Part shown: positions 6,614 to 11,758 of the stretch, piece by piece | Numbering within the stretch: position 1 is the stretch's first letter | How the letters are laid out: every line of letters begins with the position of its first letter | Assembly: GCA_002295325.1 (NCBI GenBank) | Contig: DBGA01000088.1 | Coordinates: 89,179 to 100,936 of the forward strand | Length of the DNA: 11,758 nucleotides | From: Ruminococcaceae bacterium UBA866 | Lineage (GTDB): Bacteria > Bacillota > Clostridia > Oscillospirales > Ruminococcaceae | Direction of reading: 5' to 3' | Program-made: the position numbers and the translations under genes | The notes under the pieces: model-generated | Seen by the model: the letters and a program-made list of their open reading frames with translations, nothing else | The model's database searches: none | Told to the model about the DNA's origin: nothing

Positions 6614-8375
6614 AAATAAATTCGATATTGACGAAACCCTTGAAACCCCTTTTAGCTTTGAACATCTCAAACGGGCTGGAAAATACATAAAACGTCACAA
6701 GAAAAAGATGATACTTTCCCTTGTTTTATCAGCACTCTCTGCAATTAGTGCGTTGTTTGCCCCATTGTTGGTCGCACAAGGCATTAACGTTGCTGTGCCA
6801 AATAAGGATTACAAACTGCTCATTATCCTTTCTGTGACAATGCTAATTTGCATTGCATTAAGTATAGTATTTGCTATTTTGCGTTCACGCTATATGACAA
6901 TTGTGGGACAAGAAATTATCTACGATATTAGAATGGACTTATTTGAACATCTTCAAAAACTCTCATTCCAATATTATGACGACCGCCCTCATGGAAAAAT
7001 TCTTACAAGGGTAATTAACTATGTAAACAACGTGTCTGATATGCTATCGAACGGAATTATCAACTTTATACTTGAGATTTTCAATATCATTATTATTGCA
7101 ATATTTATGCTAACCCAAAGCGTTGCGCTTAGCCTTGTGGTTTTTGCAGGGGTTCCGCTATTCTTGATTATAACAATACTAATTAAGCCTGCCCAAAGAC
7201 GTGCTTGGCAAGATGTTTCAAACAAAGGTTCCAATCTAAATGCATATCTCCACGAAAGTCTTGACGGACAAAAAATTACACAAGCCTTTGCCCGTGAGGA
7301 AGAAAACGCTGAAATTTTCAACAGGCTAAACACAAACTTCCGCAAAAGCTGGATGAAAGCGCAATATACCTCAAACCTCGTATGGTACTCTGTTGATAAC
7401 ATTTCAACTTGGGTGGTATCTGGAATGTATTTGGTTGGTCTAACTGTTTTAGGGCCTAAGATACAGATTGGTACACTGATTGCTATTGCCTCCTACGCAT
7501 GGCGTTTTTGGCAACCAATATTAAGCCTTTCAAATCTTTACAACTCATTTATCAACTCAATTGCCTACCTTGAGCGTATCTTTGAAATGCTTGACGAGCC
7601 AATTACTGTTGATGATATTGAAGGCGCAACAGAGCTTCCTGAAATTAAAGGCGATGTAACCTTTGAGAATGTTACCTTCTCCTATGATGGAACGACTAAT
7701 ATTTTAGAAGATTTAAACATTGATATTAAAGCTGGTGAATCTATCGCTTTGGTTGGCCCAACTGGTGCAGGTAAAACAACCATAGTAAATCTTATCTCTC
7801 GTTTTTACAACATTAATAGTGGTGCATTAAAGCTTGACGGTAACGATATTTCTAAGGTAACACTCCTTTCACTTCGTTCTCAAATGGGAATTATGCTTCA
7901 AGATAGCTTTATCTTCAGCGGCACTATTATGGATAACATTAAATATGGTAAGCTTGACGCAACTGATGACGAGGTTATCTCTGCTTGTAAAACAGTCTGT
8001 GCTCATGAATTTATTTCTGAATTTGAGGATGGCTATTACACACAAGTAAACGAGCGTGGCTCAAGACTTTCACAGGGACAAAAACAGCTAATTGCCTTTG
8101 CAAGAACACTGTTATCAAACCCAAAAATCTTAGTGTTGGACGAGGCAACCTCCTCAATTGATGCTAAAACTGAAAGGCTTTTGCAACAAGGTTTGCAGGC
8201 TTTGCTTGTTGGCAGAACCTCCTTTATCATTGCACATAGGCTTTCGACTATAAAAAACTGCGACAGAATTATGTACGTTTCAAACAAAGGTATTTCTGAA
8301 AGTGGTTCTCACGATGAGTTATTGGCACAAAAAGGTGGATATTATCAACTATACACAGCACAAATAGAGGACTAA
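6606..8375 (+). CDS. Heterodimeric ABC exporter, subunit 2 (canonical catalytic site; BmrD/LmrD-like)
   Basis: A 589-residue half-transporter if started at GTG 6606, which gives the N-terminus (V/M)ARNKFDIDETLETPF, resembling other subunits of this kind as I recall them. The ATG at 6591 would add five residues. The gene overlaps subunit 1 by eight bases (GTGGCTAG), a sign of translational coupling. The membrane domain covers about residues 35-320. The ATPase domain has Walker A GPTGAGKTT (384-392), Q-loop Gln432, Walker B ILVLD (508-512) with the catalytic Glu513 present, and switch His544 in AHRLST. Its signature motif is changed to LSQGQ (488-492). In the ATP sandwich this altered signature faces the degenerate Walker B of subunit 1, while its own Glu513 and His544 face the intact LSGGQ of subunit 1, making one hydrolytic and one mainly structural site. 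The gene ends 22 bases before the terminator hairpin. Confidence 0.94.
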   Translation: MARNKFDIDETLETPFSFEHLKRAGKYIKRHKKKMILSLVLSALSAISALFAPLLVAQGINVAVPNKDYKLLIILSVTMLICIALSIVFAILRSRYMTIVGQEIIYDIRMDLFEHLQKLSFQYYDDRPHGKILTRVINYVNNVSDMLSNGIINFILEIFNIIIIAIFMLTQSVALSLVVFAGVPLFLIITILIKPAQRRAWQDVSNKGSNLNAYLHESLDGQKITQAFAREEENAEIFNRLNTNFRKSWMKAQYTSNLVWYSVDNISTWVVSGMYLVGLTVLGPKIQIGTLIAIASYAWRFWQPILSLSNLYNSFINSIAYLERIFEMLDEPITVDDIEGATELPEIKGDVTFENVTFSYDGTTNILEDLNIDIKAGESIALVGPTGAGKTTIVNLISRFYNINSGALKLDGNDISKVTLLSLRSQMGIMLQDSFIFSGTIMDNIKYGKLDATDDEVISACKTVCAHEFISEFEDGYYTQVNERGSRLSQGQKQLIAFARTLLSNPKILVLDEATSSIDAKTERLLQQGLQALLVGRTSFIIAHRLSTIKNCDRIMYVSNKGISESGSHDELLAQKGGYYQLYTAQIED

Positions 8376-8397
8376 GTCGACATCAATTATAAGCACA

Positions 8398-8441
8398 AAA
8401 ACCTCCTATTGCAGATTTTACAATCTACAATAGGAGGTTTT
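8398..8441. terminator. Bidirectional intrinsic terminator between the exporter genes and pflB
   Basis: Perfect 14-bp arms (8398-8411 and 8428-8441, core ACCTCCTATTG / CAATAGGAGGT), one C/A mismatch, then five more pairs and a four-base loop (8418-8421). The arms begin with A4 and end with T4, so either strand yields a hairpin with U residues at its 3' side. It lies between stop codons of the two converging genes (8375 and 8451) and can end both transcripts. Confidence 0.9.
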
Positions 8442-8450
8442 AAAATTAAA

Positions 8451-10667
8451 CTAGAATCTTGTATGGAAAGTTCTGTTAATAACGTCAAGCTGTTGTTCTC
8501 TTGATAGCTTGATAAAGTTTACTGCATAGCCCGAAACTCTGATAGTAAGTTGTGGATATAGCTCTGGGTGGTCCATTGCATCAAGCAACACCTCACGGTT
8601 TAACACGTTAACGTTGATGTGATGTCCATTTTCCATGAAGTAGCCGTCCATTAAAGTAACAAGGTTATCAATTTTTTCATCCTCAGATTTTCCCAAAGCA
8701 TCTGGAACAATTGAGAATGTATAGGAAATTCCATCCTCGCTCATTTCGTATGGAAGTTTTGCAACTGATTTCATTGAAGCAACACAACCATTTGAATCAC
8801 GTCCATGCATAGGATTTGCACCTGGGGCAAAAGGCTCTCCCGCTTTACGTCCGTCTGGTGTTGAACCTGTTTTTTTACCATAGACAACATTTGAAGTAAT
8901 TGTCAAGATAGACATTGTCGGAATACTCTCTCGATAGGTACGATTTTTCTTTAGCTTTGTCATAAACATATTCACAACGTCAACCGCTATGCTATCGGCA
9001 CGCTCATCATTGTTTCCAAATTTAGGGTAGTCACCCTCAATTTCAAACTCTGTGATAAGTCCAGCTTCGTTACGAATAGGTTTTACCTTAGCGTATTTGA
9101 TTGCCGAAAGACTATCAGCAACAACAGAAAGTCCAGCGATACCACAAGCAGAGGTACGAAGAACATCTTCATCGTGAAGCGCCATTTGCAGTTTCTCGTA
9201 GCTATATTTGTCATGCATATAGTGTATGATATTCAAGGTGTTGATATATAGCTTCGATAGCCATTCACAGATAAAATCGAAATGCACCATAACATCATCG
9301 TAGTCTAAATATTCGCCTGTAATTGGTGCAATGATTGGTCCTGCTTGCTCATTATACACTTCGTCCTTACCACCGTTGATGGAATAAAGAAGTGCTTTAG
9401 CAAGGTTTGCACGTGCACCAAAGAATTGCAGCTGCTTACCGATTCTCATTGCAGAAACACAGCAAGCAATACCATAGTCATCCCCGAATTTCTCACGCAT
9501 AATCTCATCATTTTCGTATTGGATTGATGAGGTTATGATAGAAAGCTTTGCACAATACTTTTTAAATGCATCAGGCAATCTGTCAGACCAAAGTACCGTC
9601 ATATTAGGTTCTGGAGCAGCCCCTAAATTTACAAGGGTATGCAAAAACCTAAATGTCATCTTTGAAACCAATGAACGACCGTCATTTGACATTCCGCCAA
9701 GTGCCTCGGTAACCCAAGTAGGGTCGCCCGAAAACAGCTCATCATAAGCCGGAGTTCTCAAGAAACGAACCATTCTTAATTTCATAATAAAATGGTCAAC
9801 AAACTCTTGAATTTCAGACTCTGTATATTTTTCACTTTCAAGGTCACGCTCTGAATAGCAATCAAGGAATGTCGCAACTCTGCCGATTGACATTGCCGCA
9901 CCATTTTGCTCTTTAACAGCACCAAGATATCCAAAGTACAGCCATTGAATGGCCTCTTTTGTATCTGTTGCTGGCTTTGAAATATCAAATCCATATTTTA
10001 AAGCCATTTCTTTTAATTCTTTCAGAGCACGAATTTGCTCAGAAACTTCTTCTCGTAATCTGATTGTTGGGCTATCCATAATATCAAATACGAGCTCTTC
10101 TTTGAGTGATTTTTGTTTTTGTGCAATTAATTTATCAACACCATATAAAGCAACACGACGATAATCTCCGATTATTCTTCCACGTCCGTATGCGTCGGGC
10201 AATCCTGTAATAATACCAGTATGGCGAGCCTTTTTCATCTCGTCGGTGTAGGCATCAAAAACACCATCATTATGTGTCTTTCTATATTTAAATACATTAT
10301 TAACAGCAGGGTCGGACTCTTTGTTATATGCTTTCAAGGATGAAAGCACCATTCTATAACCACCAAAAGGAATAATTGCACGCTTTAGTGGTTCGTCAGT
10401 TTGTAATCCTACGATTGTTTCAAGTTCTTTGTCTATAAATCCTGCATCATGTGCAGATACGGTGGAAATCGTTTTTTCGTCAATGTCATAAACACCACCA
10501 CGTTTGTTTTCTTCCTTCATAAGTGCACATACTTTATCCCAAAGTTTCTTTGTACGCTCAGTAGGCTGTGCAAGAAAACTCTCATCACCCTCATAAGGAG
10601 TGTAGTTGTTTATGATAAAATCACGCACGTTTATGTTGTCAGACCATTTTGAAAGATTAAAATTCAT
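8451..10667 (-). CDS. pflB: Pyruvate formate-lyase (formate C-acetyltransferase), glycyl-radical enzyme
   Basis: Converts pyruvate and CoA to acetyl-CoA and formate in the cytoplasm, a central step of anaerobic sugar fermentation. The protein has 738 residues (E. coli PflB has about 760) and starts at ATG 10667 with a strong AAAGGAGG site seven bases upstream. The catalytic Cys pair Cys402-Cys403 is in [10 protein letters not shown], and the radical-bearing Gly713 is in RVSGYAVNF near the C-terminus, both as in true PflB. The CC pair, absent from glycerol dehydratase and choline lyase relatives that have a single Cys in the loop, supports the PFL assignment. Activation requires the radical-SAM enzyme PflA, whose gene often follows pflB; here the next gene downstream is convergent and behind a terminator, so pflA lies elsewhere. 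The gene has its own strong promoter (10705-10733) with a palindrome over the transcript start. Confidence 0.97.
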   Translation of the reverse strand: MNFNLSKWSDNINVRDFIINNYTPYEGDESFLAQPTERTKKLWDKVCALMKEENKRGGVYDIDEKTISTVSAHDAGFIDKELETIVGLQTDEPLKRAIIPFGGYRMVLSSLKAYNKESDPAVNNVFKYRKTHNDGVFDAYTDEMKKARHTGIITGLPDAYGRGRIIGDYRRVALYGVDKLIAQKQKSLKEELVFDIMDSPTIRLREEVSEQIRALKELKEMALKYGFDISKPATDTKEAIQWLYFGYLGAVKEQNGAAMSIGRVATFLDCYSERDLESEKYTESEIQEFVDHFIMKLRMVRFLRTPAYDELFSGDPTWVTEALGGMSNDGRSLVSKMTFRFLHTLVNLGAAPEPNMTVLWSDRLPDAFKKYCAKLSIITSSIQYENDEIMREKFGDDYGIACCVSAMRIGKQLQFFGARANLAKALLYSINGGKDEVYNEQAGPIIAPITGEYLDYDDVMVHFDFICEWLSKLYINTLNIIHYMHDKYSYEKLQMALHDEDVLRTSACGIAGLSVVADSLSAIKYAKVKPIRNEAGLITEFEIEGDYPKFGNNDERADSIAVDVVNMFMTKLKKNRTYRESIPTMSILTITSNVVYGKKTGSTPDGRKAGEPFAPGANPMHGRDSNGCVASMKSVAKLPYEMSEDGISYTFSIVPDALGKSEDEKIDNLVTLMDGYFMENGHHINVNVLNREVLLDAMDHPELYPQLTIRVSGYAVNFIKLSREQQLDVINRTFHTRF

Positions 10668-10691
10668 ATAATTTCCTCCTTTGTTTAATCC

Positions 10692-10706
10692 ATACTACAA
10701 TAGTAT
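10692..10706. promoter_or_regulatory. Palindrome over the pflB transcript start, candidate operator
   Basis: ATACTA-CAA-TAGTAT is a perfect 6-bp inverted repeat with a three-base spacer. It touches the end of the -10 hexamer and covers the expected transcription start near 10698, a usual place for a repressor site. The binding protein is not known; the sequence is AT-rich and may be chance. Confidence 0.4.
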
Positions 10707-10733
10707 ATTATCACATTCCTTTAACAATGTCAA
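10705..10733 (-). promoter_or_regulatory. Strong sigma-A promoter of pflB with extended -10
   Basis: A perfect TTGACA (10733-10728), a 17-base spacer and TAATAT (10710-10705), preceded by TG plus one base (extended -10). This is the best promoter in the window, as expected for a highly expressed fermentation enzyme. The leader to ATG 10667 is about 30 bases. The spacer begins TTGTTAA, which resembles half of a Rex site, but the second half is missing. Confidence 0.8.
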
Positions 10734-10753
10734 AGATAAATTTCGCAAAAAAT

Positions 10754-10770
10754 TAAGGCTCACAGCCTTA
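10754..10770 (-). terminator. Small intrinsic terminator upstream of the pflB promoter
   Basis: A 7-bp perfect stem (TAAGGCT/AGCCTTA) with a three-base loop. On the minus strand it is followed by A and six T. It would stop minus-strand transcripts that pass the stronger hairpin at 10851-10887, insulating pflB from the gene upstream. Confidence 0.6.
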
Positions 10771-10850
10771 CTATTTTGGTTGGTTTTTCATGCAATATTC
10801 AAAATAACGATAAATTAACTAGGTTTCAATAAATAAATAGTATAAGTAAA

Positions 10851-10887
10851 CAAAGCGACGAGTTTTATATTAAAACTCGTCGCTTTG
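10851..10887 (-). terminator. Long-stem terminator after the DegT-family gene
   Basis: A perfect 17-bp inverted repeat (10851-10867 and 10871-10887) with a three-base loop starts 12 bases after the stop codon at 10900. On the minus strand it is followed by a loose T-rich tract (TTTACTTAT). The opposite strand lacks a T run, so it acts on the minus strand. The weak tract may explain the second hairpin at 10754-10770. Confidence 0.75.
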
Positions 10888-10899
10888 CTCATTATCATG

Positions 10900-11758
10900 C
10901 TATTTACTAAATATTAATTTCAAATCTACAATTTGTATATATTGTTCAATAATATACTCTATTTCATCATCCGTTAGCTTTGTATGCAACGGAAGTGTAA
11001 TTTCATTTTGATACATATTATAAGCATTTGGGTAATTCTCTATGCAAAACCCAAGATTTTTATAGGCAGTAAGCATTGGTAGAGGTTTGTAATGCACATT
11101 CGCCGAAATGCCTCTTTTGGCAAGTTCAATAATGGCATTATTGCGAAATTCAATATCCTTGCCAATTAGCCTTGTCAAATAAAGATGTTTACTTGAACAA
11201 AACTCTTCAGAATTATGCACTAAAGGTTCAATGATTGTGCCCTCAAACCCTTTGTTATATCTCTCAATAATCTCTTGTCGACGAGCCAACATCTCATTAT
11301 ATCGTGTAAGTTGCCCAAGTCCTATTGCCGCCATAATATCAGTCATATTGCACTTGTAGGCTGGCGATATAATATCATATTCCCATGCACCTAGTTTGGT
11401 TTTTGCAAGGGCATCTTTGGATTGACCATGTAGAGAGAGCAACATATACTGCTTATAAATCTCCTCGACATCTTTGCCGTTTGTATTACAAAATGTAACA
11501 GCACCTCCCTCACCAGTTGTAAGGTTTTTAACCGCATGAAATGAAAAACAAGCAAAATCGGCAACTTCTCCAACAGACTTCCCCTTGTAGGTTGCACCAA
11601 ATGAGTGTGCAGAATCGGCAACGATAGCAACTCTGCCAATTGATTTTGCAACGCTGTTTTCACTTTTGAATAGTGCCTTTTTTGCTTTTGCAATCTCAAA
11701 AATTTTATCATAATCACAAGGCACACCCCCAATATCTACAGGGATAATTGCCTTGGTC
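10900..11758 (-). CDS. DegT/DnrJ/EryC1/StrS-family PLP-dependent sugar aminotransferase, 5' end missing
   Basis: The gene enters from the right edge; 285 residues and the stop are visible, with roughly 90-110 N-terminal residues missing compared with the usual 370-390. An internal GTG at 11724 is not the start, because the frame stays open to the edge and encodes family sequence upstream of it (TKAIIPVDIGGVPCDYDKI). Key residues: the Asp of VADSAHSFGA (about visible residue 48), which contacts the PLP ring nitrogen, and the Schiff-base Lys in SFHAVKNLTTGEGG (about visible residue 77, codon 11529-11527). The C-terminal part NVHYKPLPMLTAYKNLGF is typical of nucleotide-sugar aminotransferases. 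These enzymes move an amino group from glutamate to a keto-sugar nucleotide for polysaccharide, glycan or antibiotic sugars. The exact sugar cannot be told here. A terminator follows directly, so it is the last gene of its operon. Confidence 0.93.
   Translation of the reverse strand, partial: TKAIIPVDIGGVPCDYDKIFEIAKAKKALFKSENSVAKSIGRVAIVADSAHSFGATYKGKSVGEVADFACFSFHAVKNLTTGEGGAVTFCNTNGKDVEEIYKQYMLLSLHGQSKDALAKTKLGAWEYDIISPAYKCNMTDIMAAIGLGQLTRYNEMLARRQEIIERYNKGFEGTIIEPLVHNSEEFCSSKHLYLTRLIGKDIEFRNNAIIELAKRGISANVHYKPLPMLTAYKNLGFCIENYPNAYNMYQNEITLPLHTKLTDDEIEYIIEQYIQIVDLKLIFSK

Noticed and set aside
10707..10728. Rex redox-repressor site in the pflB promoter spacer
   Set aside because: Only the TTGTTAA half is present; the inverted second half needed by a Rex dimer is missing.
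10851..10887. Mobile-element terminal repeat or CRISPR-like palindrome
   Set aside because: A single inverted repeat just after a stop codon, with no partner copy or transposase, fits a terminator better.
11391..11732. Frameshift or separate 113-codon gene within the DegT-family region
   Set aside because: It is a shifted frame of the aminotransferase, which reads through intact with all key motifs from the window edge to the stop at 10900.

Overview
The window looks like chromosome from a low-GC, Gram-positive anaerobe, most likely a member of the Clostridia. The evidence is AT-rich DNA, strong AGGAGG-type ribosome binding sites, promoters close to the sigma-A consensus, glycyl-radical pyruvate formate-lyase, a heterodimeric ABC exporter of the BmrCD/LmrCD type, and a surface protein that is Sec-exported and anchored by one C-terminal membrane helix. 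I see no insertion sequences, phage genes, CRISPR repeats, tRNA or rRNA. The genus cannot be fixed from sequence alone.

Layout. (1) Positions 1-2831, minus strand: a three-gene operon read ATPase (2831-1980), Ig-like membrane-anchored surface protein (1893-139), MacB/FtsX-type permease (152 to beyond position 1). Its promoter lies at about 2890-2918. The last two genes overlap by 14 bases. (2) 4616-3090, minus strand: a YifB/ComM-family AAA+ ATPase with its own consensus-like promoter. (3) 4850-8375, plus strand: two overlapping genes for a heterodimeric ABC exporter, transcribed divergently from yifB. (4) 10667-8451, minus strand: pyruvate formate-lyase (pflB), convergent with the exporter genes and separated from them by a bidirectional terminator. 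(5) 10900 to the right edge, minus strand: the 3' three-quarters of a DegT-family sugar aminotransferase, followed by a long hairpin terminator.

How the genes work together. Region 1 encodes a MacB-like ATPase and permease, but where MacA would be expected there is a protein with four Ig-like repeats fixed to the outer face of the membrane. It is probably a mechanotransmission-type ABC system for the cell surface, with unknown substrate. In region 3 the substitutions that weaken ATP hydrolysis (Asp for the catalytic Glu, Gln for the switch His, LSQGQ for LSGGQ) are divided between the two proteins so that all fall in one composite ATP site, as in TM287/288. PflB makes acetyl-CoA and formate from pyruvate under anoxia; its activating enzyme is not adjacent. 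The DegT gene probably belongs to a surface-polysaccharide or nucleotide-sugar locus beyond the right edge.

Every intergenic gap is under 300 bases. The larger ones (2832-3089, 4617-4849, 10668-10899) hold the promoters, repeats and terminators listed, and no further genes. Apart from the region 1 system and its unusual lysine-rich ATPase tail, this is mostly ordinary chromosomal content.
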